Notes under the pieces: model-generated
Databases searched by the model: none
What the model was told of the DNA's origin: nothing
Seen by the model: only the letters and a program-made list of their open reading frames with translations
Shown here: positions 36,276-45,277 of the stretch, in pieces
How positions within the stretch are numbered: the first letter of the stretch is position 1
Layout of the letters: the number at the start of each line of letters is the position of its first letter
Translations under genes and position numbers: made by a program
Assembly (NCBI RefSeq): GCF_011421635.1
Contig: NZ_WTLI01000025.1
Location: 303-64,302 of the forward strand
Length of the DNA: 64,000 bases
Direction of reading: 5' to 3'
DNA from: Paenibacillus turpanensis
GTDB lineage: Bacteria > Bacillota > Bacilli > Paenibacillales > YIM-B00363

Positions 36276-36700
36276 GCGTGGTCCTCCTTTCGGGATAAAA
36301 GAGGCAGCAATTTTTTTCGGTCAACCCATAGCAGCACAAGACACATTACCGTTAACAAGGTGCTTAAATCCTGTACGCCGATGTTGTAGAAGTAATTAAC
36401 CATCATTACGTTAACAGCGATCGGAAGGTAACAAAGTGCCCCAAAGGTGGATGTGCGAGGGATCATAATAAGCAGCGCTGCAATGACCTCCCCCCAGCCG
36501 ACAAACAATTCATAGGGGCGCGAGTATCCGAAAAAACTCCACACCGCAACAAAGCCCTCTCCTTTTAATTCCAATGCCCCTGGAGATGGCTCTCCGAATT
36601 GTCCAAACACGATTTTCACCCCACCGTAAATCAAAAAAACAACCCCTAGATAGAGGCGAAAGGTAGCGGGTATAGATTGGCGCAAAACACGATACAACAT
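36272..36700 (-). CDS. DoxX-like membrane protein
   Basis: The start is taken at the ATG 36700, 7 bases after AAGGAGG; a TTG at 36703 is in frame but too close. It has about 142 residues with four membrane helices (about 12-28, 60-82, 86-106, 112-130) and the DoxX-type motif in LYLGVVFLIYGGVKI. DoxX proteins are small membrane proteins linked to redox or thiol stress in several bacteria; their activity here is unknown. It is first in a three-gene operon with the 28-aa peptide and the serine hydrolase. Confidence 0.8.
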   Translation of the reverse strand: MLYRVLRQSIPATFRLYLGVVFLIYGGVKIVFGQFGEPSPGALELKGEGFVAVWSFFGYSRPYELFVGWGEVIAALLIMIPRTSTFGALCYLPIAVNVMMVNYFYNIGVQDLSTLLTVMCLVLLWVDRKKLLPLLSRKEDHA

Positions 36701-36814
36701 CAAAAATCCTCCTTACCATTATTAGCTATAAATGCCCATAATAAAAAGACAGATGAAACGCTAAAAATGTATCAGGATTTTTACAAAATTTTAATTATCC
36801 GCTCTGCTTACCAT

Positions 36815-36857
36815 AAAAAAACGGCAACATGCACGAAAAAAGCTGCACGATGCCGCT
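36815..36857 (-). terminator. Terminator after the diguanylate cyclase gene
   Basis: On the minus strand a GC-rich imperfect stem (CGGCA...TGCCG, 36855-36822, inner TGCA/TGCA) is followed by TTTTTTT. It lies 20 bases after the stop of the GGDEF gene. Confidence 0.75.
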
Positions 36858-36875
36858 AATAATTCAAAATGAAAA

Positions 36876-37934
36876 TCAGCAAACTTGATTTCTACCCAGC
36901 CGCTTGGCACGATACAACGCATGATCCGCTAGTTCCCGCAGCGCATTTGCTTCTGTACACGGCGGAGTTGACGCAACTCCAATGGAAACGGTGAGGGAAA
37001 GCATTTGTCCGGAAGGAAGTAAAAACTTCTTATTTGCGATCTGCATCCTCCAGCGTTCCGCCACAACAACCGCCTGCTCGTACGTGGTATTCCAAACTAA
37101 AGCGGCAAATTCCTCACCGCCCATGCGAGAAACGAAATCTCCTGTTCGGGAGGATTCGGCTAAGAATAACCCTAACTGCTGCAAAACAGCATCCCCTGCA
37201 GGATGCCCGTACGTATCATTAATGCTTTTGAAATGATCGATATCGATCATAAAGAAGCTGATCGGAGTGCCGGTTCGGGCAGCTTTCTTAAAATAATCAT
37301 GGAAGCTCGTATGAAAATGCCGCGTGTTGTTTAACCCGGTTAAGAAATCGAGCTTCAGCTGCTCTTTCATGATTTGGTAGTTACGATTTGATTCTGAAAT
37401 ATAGCTGGAAGCATAAAAGACGAGCACACTCCCAATCACTGTAACAACGCTGTAATTTAGAATGATTTCCCACAAATCGTTTCCATCAATAAACAGTCGT
37501 AATGGCACGACATTAAACAAAAATCCCACCGCATTCATGACAATCCATTTTTTTAGCGGCCCCCAGCCGGTTCGATAAATAAGAGCGAAAACCGCCAAAC
37601 AGCTGAGAATGATCAAGACACCTACAAGCGAGGGAACCGTGATTGGAAATAAAAGCAGCCGGTTAATGATCAAGATCGCCCCCGCCACGGAAAGCGATAG
37701 CATTCCACCATGTAATACCGACAATATAAGAACCATATGCCGTAAATCAAGTCGAATCCCTTCTGTTAGGGCAATTCCAAATAACATCAGGATGGAGCCT
37801 AACAATCCCGCAATTGCGCCCAGAAGAAGCTTCATTTTCTTATTTTTAAACACCGGATTATTTTTAAATAATGCCCCGCCAAGAAACATAAACGAAAGCA
37901 TAATACAAAGATGCACGAACAATTCTCTAACCAT
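36876..37934 (-). CDS. Membrane diguanylate cyclase (5TM-5TMR_LYT-like sensor + GGDEF)
   Basis: The start is chosen at the ATG 37934 with GAGGAG 7 bases upstream, giving about 352 residues. The N-terminal ~180 residues hold five to six membrane helices of the 5TM-5TMR_LYT type. A GGDEF domain follows (DFLTGLNNTRHF, MIDIDHFKSINDTYGH, active-site SRMGGEEFAAL, TVSIGVAS). GGEEF is an accepted active variant, so it probably makes cyclic di-GMP from two GTP in response to an envelope or ligand signal. No RxxD inhibitory site is evident just before the active site. Monocistronic. Confidence 0.9.
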   Translation of the reverse strand: MVRELFVHLCIMLSFMFLGGALFKNNPVFKNKKMKLLLGAIAGLLGSILMLFGIALTEGIRLDLRHMVLILSVLHGGMLSLSVAGAILIINRLLLFPITVPSLVGVLIILSCLAVFALIYRTGWGPLKKWIVMNAVGFLFNVVPLRLFIDGNDLWEIILNYSVVTVIGSVLVFYASSYISESNRNYQIMKEQLKLDFLTGLNNTRHFHTSFHDYFKKAARTGTPISFFMIDIDHFKSINDTYGHPAGDAVLQQLGLFLAESSRTGDFVSRMGGEEFAALVWNTTYEQAVVVAERWRMQIANKKFLLPSGQMLSLTVSIGVASTPPCTEANALRELADHALYRAKRLGRNQVC

Positions 37935-38045
37935 GTTTCTTCTCCTCAACAAAAGCGTCTACTTCTACCAAGATTGTAAACGATTCTACGTACTTATGGG
38001 GGCACCAATGGAGGGCGTATAATTTACTTGACACCTAGATTATGT

Positions 38046-38081
38046 AAAAAGGATACCTGAGACGAGTGCTCAAGTATCCTT
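38046..38081 (-). terminator. Terminator of the aldouronate operon
   Basis: Minus-strand stem AAGGATACTTGAG (38081-38069) / CTCAGGTATCCTT (38061-38049, one G-T) followed by TTTTTAC, just past the aguA stop. Confidence 0.85.
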
Positions 38082-38088
38082 ACTATCT

Positions 38089-40143
38089 TCATGTATAAAT
38101 GAGACGTCCAAGTGCATCGGAAACACCGGACTTTCGGTAAAAATACGTATTTATGACGTCTCGCCAGTGCTTCGCGTGCACCGCCTGTTCTGTCAGCCGT
38201 CCGAGCACCTGCTCGTAACGTGCCGAATCGATCTTTCCTTCTAGGCTCTGCCACTGCTCCTTCATCTTCTCCGCCCGCTCTGCCCCTTGAAATCTGGTAT
38301 TGTATATATGCTCAATGACCGTTTCTCCCGAATGCAAACGATGAGAGTACGGCACATGATGAAAAAACAGCAGAAGCTCATCGGGACAGCGACGGATATC
38401 ATTGTACATAGCGGCATTCGGCTCGGCGTACTGAGCGGTGTACCCGGTTCCGGTTTCGACGGTGCGGTCCACCCCAATGCCATCCCGATCGGCAAAATGA
38501 TACGTCCCCCACCGCGAGTATTCATATCCGTCGACATCCGGTCCATAGTGATGATTCGGCGCTACCATCCAGCCGACGCCAAGAGGCGCCGTGTAGCTTT
38601 CATAAATCGGCCACGAGTTCATCAGCAGCTCGGACACCGTCGACACGACCGCCGGATCATGTCCGAATGTAAGCCGGATCCACTCCCCGGCGATGTCTTC
38701 GGCCGAGAGCTCCGGCTTCCAAATGAGCCGGCCGTATCCGTATAGATTCGCCTGCGCCAGCGTATGACCGGTCCAGTTTTCATCGTCCCCGATGTTGGAA
38801 ACGGCCGCTATACCGCTGTATGGGCGTCCGAATAAGCTGCCGTCCACAATGCGTTTTACCGTGGAGCCCGGTCCGTTCACATGCGTGTCGAACTCCAATA
38901 CCTGCTTCCACTGCGGCACCAAATAACAAAGATGCTTCTGCTGACCGGTATATTCCTGGGTGATTTGGAACTCCATGCTCTGATTGGTCAGCGGCATTGC
39001 GCCAAAAAGGGGTGAAACCGGCTCGCGAACCTGAAAGTCCATCGGACCGTTTTTGATCTGCAGGATCACGTTCGCATGAAACCGGCCGTCCAGCGGCTGA
39101 AAATGGTCGTAAGCCGCCTTGGCCCGATCCGTGGAGCGGTCGCGCCAATCCTGCATGCAGTTATAGACGAAGCAGCGCCATATCACGAGACCGCCGAAAG
39201 GCTCTAGCGCTTCGCCCAGCATGTTGGCTCCGTCGGCATGATCCCGCCCGTAGGTAAACGGGCCGGGACGGTGCTCGGAGTCGGCTTTAACGAGGAAGCC
39301 GAGAAAATCCGGAATATGCCGGTAAATTTCCGCCGCCGTTTTACGCCACCACTCCTTGACCTGGACATCCAGCGGGTCGGCCGTCGACAACCCGCCAACC
39401 TCGATAGGACTCGCAAAGTTTACGCTGAGTAGCAGGCGGATTCCGTATTCACGGAAAACATCCGCTATTCTTGCCACTGCCGGAAGTCCCTCGCTCGTTA
39501 TAAACGACGTTTCCACCTGATGGACATTTACATTATTCACCGAGATTCCGTTGATTCCGACGGATGCGAGCAGTCGCGCGTAATCACGAACCCGGGCCAA
39601 ATCGGCTTTAATTTCGTTGTTTTCGTAAAAAATCGAGCGCCCCGCATAACCGCGTTCAATCGTGCCGTCCGCATTGTCCCACTGGTTCATCAAACGCAGG
39701 CTGTTCGCCGGCTGCTCCAGCACCTGCAGCGCGGCGATATCACTGCCTGTCTGCAGCAGCCGCAGCAAGTGGAACACTCCATAAAGCACGCCGCGATCCG
39801 ATCCGCCGATAATATACAGCTGCCTGCCGATCGTTTCCAAGAGGAAGCCTTCTCCAGCAAGCTGCAGAAGCTTTTCCGCAGCAATACCATACGCGTTCCA
39901 ATCCGTATCGTTTTTCAGACCGAGGAATATGCATGGGCGATCTTGCTTTGCGAATGCGGTTCGATTGGGAGCTGTACCTAAAGCGGCCTTAGCGTATACG
40001 CAAAGCTCCTTGACGGCTGCGGCAACAACCTCCGACTCGTAAGACGCAGCAATGGAGCTGAAAAACTCCGCTTGCAGCGCGCGAATCGGCTCTTCTTCGA
40101 TTCGGTCATATTGCAGCCAGGCCGCGTACTGCTTACACTTCAT
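38089..40143 (-). CDS. aguA: Alpha-glucuronidase, glycoside hydrolase family 67
   Basis: The start is set at the ATG 40143, 6 bases after GGAGGAG and overlapping the end of the Rex gene; an upstream ATG at 40179 lacks a site. The protein has about 684 residues, the normal length for cytoplasmic GH67 enzymes, and no signal peptide. Conserved features include [25 protein letters not shown], the catalytic-region [32 protein letters not shown] and [28 protein letters not shown]67 enzymes release 4-O-methylglucuronate from the non-reducing end of short xylan fragments (aldouronates) after import. The importer and Rex genes upstream fit that role. Confidence 0.95.
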   Translation of the reverse strand: MKCKQYAAWLQYDRIEEEPIRALQAEFFSSIAASYESEVVAAAVKELCVYAKAALGTAPNRTAFAKQDRPCIFLGLKNDTDWNAYGIAAEKLLQLAGEGFLLETIGRQLYIIGGSDRGVLYGVFHLLRLLQTGSDIAALQVLEQPANSLRLMNQWDNADGTIERGYAGRSIFYENNEIKADLARVRDYARLLASVGINGISVNNVNVHQVETSFITSEGLPAVARIADVFREYGIRLLLSVNFASPIEVGGLSTADPLDVQVKEWWRKTAAEIYRHIPDFLGFLVKADSEHRPGPFTYGRDHADGANMLGEALEPFGGLVIWRCFVYNCMQDWRDRSTDRAKAAYDHFQPLDGRFHANVILQIKNGPMDFQVREPVSPLFGAMPLTNQSMEFQITQEYTGQQKHLCYLVPQWKQVLEFDTHVNGPGSTVKRIVDGSLFGRPYSGIAAVSNIGDDENWTGHTLAQANLYGYGRLIWKPELSAEDIAGEWIRLTFGHDPAVVSTVSELLMNSWPIYESYTAPLGVGWMVAPNHHYGPDVDGYEYSRWGTYHFADRDGIGVDRTVETGTGYTAQYAEPNAAMYNDIRRCPDELLLFFHHVPYSHRLHSGETVIEHIYNTRFQGAERAEKMKEQWQSLEGKIDSARYEQVLGRLTEQAVHAKHWRDVINTYFYRKSGVSDALGRLIYT

Positions 40144-41317
40144 GCCCGGCTCCTCCATTTTCAAGCTGATCACAGCCACCCTTCGCCGGCATCCAGATCC
40201 GATAACGTCCGCTTAAGGCAAGCATAGCAAGCAGATATAAACAATTATCGTAATAGCGCCTTTCGCCGGTGCGAACCGGCGTGTTCCACAGCAGCGCGAC
40301 GCATCTCCGCGCAGCCGGCCCATCCTCAGCGGCTAATGCCGCCATCGCGTTCGCCGCCAGCAAGCCGACCGGATGCAGCGCCGGCTCTTCAAACGGCTCG
40401 CCTTCAATCGTGTACCGCCGATAATCGCTCGGGTCCTTATCGGCGAAGAACGCTTGAATGCGCGACGCGATAGCACGCATACGCGAATCGCCCCCAAACC
40501 ACGCTTCATCCAAGCCAAGATTTGCCGCAACTCGGTAGGAATCGCTAAAGAAATGGCCAAAGCCGCGTTCGTTATTCGGCGTTCCATCATAATAAGCATA
40601 CTCGGGAGCGAGCCCGGTCGCCGGATGACAGCTGAGAACAAGATAATCGCGGCTCGCCATCGCAGCCTCCTTCCAGAAACGGCGATCCCCCGGCTCCGCC
40701 CACAACGCGAACAGCTCGTAAAAATGCGGCAGATGATACGAAGGGTCGGAAAAATCGCAATTGGGAACAAACTTAATCAGCTTCCGCTCCGGGTCCCACA
40801 TCGGATAACCAACCCCGTCCTCACCCTTGTGGATGCAGGTGCGAAGCAGACTCCGAGCCTGAACCGCATAATCAAAGGGGGCCTCCCCATCTCCCCACCG
40901 ATGCGAAGCAAAGAACAGTGCGAGTGCAAAATATTCCTCGCCATCCGGAGCGGGACCGCATGAATTCCGGCTTCCGTCCGGCTTGCAGGACCAAGCGAAG
41001 TATCCCGCGTTTTCACCTTCCGTCATGTACATGTACGTATGCGTCCACTTCCAGATCCGATCAAAAACATCCTTCCGATCCATCTGGACAGCCATCATCA
41101 TCCCGTATGACATGCCTTCCGTCCGCACATCAAGATTCCCCGTATCCAGTAAATACCCCATATCTTCGCCAACTGGATAATAGATGCGCGTTTCTTCCTC
41201 CCCTTCAAACAGCTGCTGCCACGTATCCTCTACACGGGCGTCTATTTCTCGTTCATCATATCCATACTCCATGAATACATTCCGGTACATCCCAGTGTAA
41301 AATGCTCCCGCTCCCAA
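40133..41317 (-). CDS. Reducing-end xylose-releasing exo-oligoxylanase, GH8 (Rex)
   Basis: This 394-aa GH8 protein starts at a TTG with AAGGAGAG 6 bases upstream. The N-terminal [19 protein letters not shown] and TWQQLFEG, the region with the probable acid Glu ([16 protein letters not shown]), the Asp-rich AWSCKPDG and SPAPDGEEY-like segment ([15 protein letters not shown]), and YYDGTPNN match Rex enzymes such as Bacillus halodurans BH2105. Rex removes single xylose units from the reducing end of xylooligosaccharides. There is no signal peptide, so it acts inside the cell on imported oligomers. It overlaps aguA by about 11 bases, so the pair is coupled. Confidence 0.9.
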   Translation of the reverse strand: MGAGAFYTGMYRNVFMEYGYDEREIDARVEDTWQQLFEGEEETRIYYPVGEDMGYLLDTGNLDVRTEGMSYGMMMAVQMDRKDVFDRIWKWTHTYMYMTEGENAGYFAWSCKPDGSRNSCGPAPDGEEYFALALFFASHRWGDGEAPFDYAVQARSLLRTCIHKGEDGVGYPMWDPERKLIKFVPNCDFSDPSYHLPHFYELFALWAEPGDRRFWKEAAMASRDYLVLSCHPATGLAPEYAYYDGTPNNERGFGHFFSDSYRVAANLGLDEAWFGGDSRMRAIASRIQAFFADKDPSDYRRYTIEGEPFEEPALHPVGLLAANAMAALAAEDGPAARRCVALLWNTPVRTGERRYYDNCLYLLAMLALSGRYRIWMPAKGGCDQLENGGAGHEV

Positions 41318-41382
41318 TGTGATCTCTCCTTCTCTCGATCAATCATAGATTTTATTTTTCGCTGCATTGCACCCAACGTTCC

Positions 41383-42345
41383 TCACTCCTTCACGCCGCC
41401 AACCATCATTCCCTTAACAAAGTACTTTTGAAGGAACGGATACACCATAATAATCGGTACGGACGCAACAATCGTCATCGTCGCCCGCACCGCAACCGGG
41501 GTAACCGCATGGGCTAAGGAGTTTTCCGCATTGGCATAAGCGTCGATTGCCGACTTCGCTGACATCGAGGAATTGGAGTTTTGCAAAATCTTTTGCAGCT
41601 CATACTGCAGAGTGCTCAGGTTCGGATACGAGGAATTGTAAAGGAACACGTCAAACCACGAATTCCATTGGTACACAGCGGTAAACAAGGCAACCGTCGC
41701 CAGCACCGGCACGCAGAGCGGAAGGACGATTTTAACGAAGGTGGTGAATTCACCGGCTCCGTCGATCCGCGCCGACTCCAGAATACTCTCGGGAAGCCCG
41801 TCAATCGCCGAACGAATAATAATCAAATTAAAGACTCCAATCAGACCCGGAATAATATAAACCCAGAATGAACCGATCAGGCCAAGATCCCGGATCAGCA
41901 AGAAATTAGGAATCAATCCGCCGTCAAAATACATCGTAAGAATAAACGCAATCGTGACGAATTTGCGCAGCACAAATTCCGGCCGACTGATCGTGTAAGC
42001 GACCATTGCCGAGCAGAATACCGTAAGCACAGTACCAATTACCGTGCGTAGCACCGATATCATCGTCGATTGAATAACCGCCGCATCCTTGAACACATAA
42101 GAATAGTTATTCCAAGTGAACTCTCGCGGCCATAAATAAATGCCGCCGCGAATCGTATCGCTGGCTAGGTTTAAAGAAATGGCTAACGTATTTAAGAACG
42201 GATACAGCGTCACGAGCATGAGAAGTAAAAGCACAACTGTATTCGCCGTATCAAAAATGCGATCCTCAACCGAGCTGTACCGTTTGTACGCTTTCCGCTT
42301 CGCTGGTCTCTCCGCAGCGCTTCGCGGGGATGTTGCCGTTTCCAT
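41383..42345 (-). CDS. Sugar ABC importer permease, YtcP/LplC-like
   Basis: This 320-aa CUT1-type permease has six membrane segments and the EAA loop near ESARIDGAGEFTTFVKIVLPLCVPVLAT. It ends with the KYFVKGMMVGGVKE tail common to YtcP-type proteins. AGGAGG precedes the ATG. It is downstream of the LplB-like permease by 15 bases and upstream of the Rex gene. It should pair with that permease and the lipoprotein to import aldouronates. No ATPase gene is present; such systems share MsmX. Confidence 0.92.
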   Translation of the reverse strand: METATSPRSAAERPAKRKAYKRYSSVEDRIFDTANTVVLLLLMLVTLYPFLNTLAISLNLASDTIRGGIYLWPREFTWNNYSYVFKDAAVIQSTMISVLRTVIGTVLTVFCSAMVAYTISRPEFVLRKFVTIAFILTMYFDGGLIPNFLLIRDLGLIGSFWVYIIPGLIGVFNLIIIRSAIDGLPESILESARIDGAGEFTTFVKIVLPLCVPVLATVALFTAVYQWNSWFDVFLYNSSYPNLSTLQYELQKILQNSNSSMSAKSAIDAYANAENSLAHAVTPVAVRATMTIVASVPIIMVYPFLQKYFVKGMMVGGVKE

Positions 42346-42360
42346 ATGAGTCCCTCCTCC

Positions 42361-43323
42361 TTAAAACAATCTCGCTTCACCCATACGCTTGGCGAAGTGA
42401 TTCGCCGCGAATAGAAGCACGAAGCTTACCACCGTCTTGAAAATACCCGCCGCTACCCCAAGCGAGAAATTGCCCTGTGCGATGCCATATTTAAGAACGA
42501 AGATATCAATGACTTCGGAATATTCAACATTCATGCCGTTTCCGAGCAAGTATTGCGGCTCGAAGCCCGCTTGCAGCAGATGCCCGATGTTCATGATTAA
42601 AAGAACGATGATGACCGGCTTAATGCCGGGCAGCGTCACATACCACATCCGTTGAAAGCGCCCCGCGCCATCGATCTCCGCCGCTTCATACTGTGCAGGA
42701 TCGATCATCGTCATCGCCGCAAGATAAACGATCGTGTTCCAGCCGACATCCTTCCATACCGATGCCGCTCCGAAGATGCCCCAAAAATACTGGCCGATGC
42801 CGAGAAACAAAATTTCATTTCCCTTATCAATCCAGCCAAGCCATACCAGCATTTGATTAATAATTCCGTCGGGCGACAGCGTCTGTTGCACAATGCTTGC
42901 CGCTACGACCCATGAGAGAAAATGCGGCATGTAGCTGACCGTCTGCACAACCCGTTTAAAAACCACATGGCGCACCTCATTCAGCAGCAATGCTAGTGTA
43001 ATCGCCGTGGTAAAGCCCAGTACGAGATTAATCGAGCTCATTGCAAGTGTATTTCTTAAAACAATCAGAAAATTATCGTCGGAAAATAAAAATTTAAAAT
43101 GCTCGAACCCCACCCACTGCTGATTAAAAAAGCTCTTCGCCGGTTTATACTTTTGAAATGCAATGGACCAGCCCCAGAGCGGCAAATATTTAAACACGAA
43201 CAGCCAAATTAGAAAAGGAACGGACATGAGCACGAGGGTCCGCTGCTTCAGCAGGGTATTGAAAAATCCCGCCGGCCGCTTCGGTAATCCTCGTTCCGTC
43301 GGTGTGATCGGTGTATTCTCCAC
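42361..43323 (-). CDS. Sugar ABC importer permease, LplB-like
   Basis: The start is the GTG at 43323, preceded by AAGGAGAG at 6 bases; a TTG at 43347 has no site. About 320 residues, six membrane segments, and the EAA motif region (YEAAEIDGAGRFQRMWYVTLPGIKPV). The sequence NQQWVGFEHFKFLF and the closing FAKRMGEARLF are typical of LplB homologues. It is encoded between the binding lipoprotein (about 100 bases upstream) and the second permease. Confidence 0.92.
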   Translation of the reverse strand: MENTPITPTERGLPKRPAGFFNTLLKQRTLVLMSVPFLIWLFVFKYLPLWGWSIAFQKYKPAKSFFNQQWVGFEHFKFLFSDDNFLIVLRNTLAMSSINLVLGFTTAITLALLLNEVRHVVFKRVVQTVSYMPHFLSWVVAASIVQQTLSPDGIINQMLVWLGWIDKGNEILFLGIGQYFWGIFGAASVWKDVGWNTIVYLAAMTMIDPAQYEAAEIDGAGRFQRMWYVTLPGIKPVIIVLLIMNIGHLLQAGFEPQYLLGNGMNVEYSEVIDIFVLKYGIAQGNFSLGVAAGIFKTVVSFVLLFAANHFAKRMGEARLF

Positions 43324-43421
43324 TTGTATCTCTCCTTCCGGCTCCAAACAGATGCTTGTAAAGGAAAGGCCGGCCGCTCGCTCGTGATGAGCCTACAGGC
43401 CAGCCTCCTTTGACAGCCGCG

Positions 43422-45098
43422 TTATTTTTTTTGCTTCATGACACTTTGAATTTGTTCGGTCGTCCACTTTTCATACTGCGCGGTATCGAGCTTACCCATT
43501 TCCGCGGTGTACTCCGCCCATACCTTGTCAAAATCGCCCGGGCTGGAAAGAACGAGCTTCGGATAATACTTTTTCGTAATGTCATCCTTCTTCGTCTCCC
43601 AAATTTGCTGAGGGGAGCCCTGCTCCTTAGGGAAGGCCCAAGCGGGGAACCACGGACGAGGGTCCGGCTTCGAAAACAGCTCGGAATAGGTTTGAACACC
43701 GTACTTTTCCATAATCTTTTTGTCGCCTTCTGTCAAATCCATTTGGAACACTTCTGGCTGTATGCCAGGTTGAATGGCGTTTCCATCTGGCAGAGAGGAA
43801 CCGTTGCCCCAGTTCGGCCAATTCCAGGAGTAATATTTAAACCCGAACGTTTCGTTAAAGGTTTCGTTGATCTTCTTCACTTGCTCTGCCGTGCGGTAGA
43901 AGCGTCCTTGTTCATTCACTTCGTACGTTTCACCCTTAATGCCCCAGCTGCGGAGAATTTGGTTCTCTGGCTTGAGCAAATTATCGAAATATTGAACGAT
44001 ACGCTCCGGATTTTCTGCGCTTACCGTAATGCCGATGCCGCGGTTAGTCACGAAGCCCGGCGGGTCAAGATACTGGTCCTTCTGTCCGTCGAAGGTGACC
44101 GGCAGCGGGAAGTAACGGAATTTATCCTTAGACGGATCTGCTTTAGCTGCGTCCTTCAGAACGTTCGTCGCGTTTTGCGTTTGCCACCCGTAATCGAAGT
44201 AACCCAGCACCTTGCCGGAGGTCAGCTTCGCAAGATATTGGTCAAAGTTGTCGACGAAGGACGACTTATCAAACAAGCCTTTGGCGTTAATTTCATTGAG
44301 CTTTTGCAGCCAGCGCTTGGTGGAATCGGCAGTTGCATACGTCTTCGCCTCGAAGGTTTTCATATCCACGATGACGTTGCCTTCATTGGGATAGCCTTCC
44401 AGATGCATGGGCGGATTGGCGAGAGCGAAAAATCTCCAATCATGCGTGAGAGCGATAAATCCGGTCAGATCCTCATCCTTATGCTTGTTCTTGTAATCCT
44501 CGATCAGCGTAAAATAGTCGTCCAGCTTCTTAATTTTTGGATATCCCGCTTCTTCAAGCACGCGCCGCTGCACCCAGAATGCGCCCTGGTTAATCGACGG
44601 ATCCGGGATAAACTCCCCGACAACGTTAGAGAATGGCAGGAAATAAATGTTCCCGTCGGGCCACTTCATTTGATCCATGTAAGGACCGTACACCTTTTTG
44701 ATATTCGGACCGTGTTTTTCAATTAATTCGTTCAGGGGAATAAAGGCGCCGGCATCAATAATCTTGTCTATGCCTTTATCGGGAATGAGAACGTCCGGAT
44801 ATTCATTGGAAGCAATCATCGTGCCGATTTTTGTTTCCAGATCTCCCACGAGATGTTCGATTTTAAAATTGACCCCGGTCTGCTCCTCCAATATTTTTCC
44901 AATGGTCGTTTCATTCGTATTGATGTCTTTCGCGGCGGCGGCGGCGTTGAAGTAGGTGTACGTTACCTTTTCCTTCGAATCGCTCTCCCCATTGTTCTGT
45001 TCGGTTGATCCCTTCGTTCCGTTGCTGCTGGAGCAGCCAATTGCTGTGATGAGCATGGCCGAAGCAAGTGATAAAGTCATCCATTTTTTCATTCTCAT
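43422..45098 (-). CDS. Extracellular sugar-binding lipoprotein, YtcQ/LplA-like
   Basis: This 558-aa CUT1-type binding protein has a lipoprotein signal ending in AIGCSSSNG (Cys about 22). The large mature domain matches the YtcQ/LplA group of Paenibacillus (EEQTGVNFKIEHLVGDLETKIGT split motif, MIASNEYPDVLIPDK, GIGITVSAENPERIVQYFDNLL). Neighbouring aguA and Rex genes indicate aldouronates or xylooligosaccharides as ligand. A TATAAT -10 and two cre-like sites lie upstream, so it is probably induced through the adjacent YesM/YesN pair and repressed by CcpA. Confidence 0.92.
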   Translation of the reverse strand: MRMKKWMTLSLASAMLITAIGCSSSNGTKGSTEQNNGESDSKEKVTYTYFNAAAAAKDINTNETTIGKILEEQTGVNFKIEHLVGDLETKIGTMIASNEYPDVLIPDKGIDKIIDAGAFIPLNELIEKHGPNIKKVYGPYMDQMKWPDGNIYFLPFSNVVGEFIPDPSINQGAFWVQRRVLEEAGYPKIKKLDDYFTLIEDYKNKHKDEDLTGFIALTHDWRFFALANPPMHLEGYPNEGNVIVDMKTFEAKTYATADSTKRWLQKLNEINAKGLFDKSSFVDNFDQYLAKLTSGKVLGYFDYGWQTQNATNVLKDAAKADPSKDKFRYFPLPVTFDGQKDQYLDPPGFVTNRGIGITVSAENPERIVQYFDNLLKPENQILRSWGIKGETYEVNEQGRFYRTAEQVKKINETFNETFGFKYYSWNWPNWGNGSSLPDGNAIQPGIQPEVFQMDLTEGDKKIMEKYGVQTYSELFSKPDPRPWFPAWAFPKEQGSPQQIWETKKDDITKKYYPKLVLSSPGDFDKVWAEYTAEMGKLDTAQYEKWTTEQIQSVMKQKK

Positions 45099-45142
45099 AG
45101 GCTTAAGTCCCCTTTCTTGCTATCAAATGGTACAGTTTTACT

Positions 45143-45178
45143 TGTAAGCACTTTCATTATAAGATGAAAGCGGTTGCG
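45143..45178 (-). promoter_or_regulatory. Promoter region of the sugar-binding gene with two CcpA cre-like sites
   Basis: Site 1, TGTAAGCACTTTCA (45143-45156), deviates at one position from the TGWAANCGNTNWCA consensus. Site 2, ATGAAAGCGGTTGCG (45164-45178), also misses one. A minus-strand -10 TATAAT (45161-45156) lies between and overlaps site 1, while the -35 (TAATCA) is weak, as for an activator-dependent promoter. Layout suggests catabolite repression over YesN activation. Confidence 0.6.
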
Positions 45179-45277
45179 TGATTACCCGCCAAACTTTAGT
45201 TTTTACTTTCAAAAGAATAGCGCTTCATCGGCCTCCACATGATTCGTTGGATGAATACGCCGATCAGCGCCCGTTCA

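Noticed and set aside
43410-44726. 438-codon plus-strand open frame
   Set aside because: It lies fully opposite the sugar-binding lipoprotein gene, has no ribosome site, and reads as a mirror of GC-rich codons.
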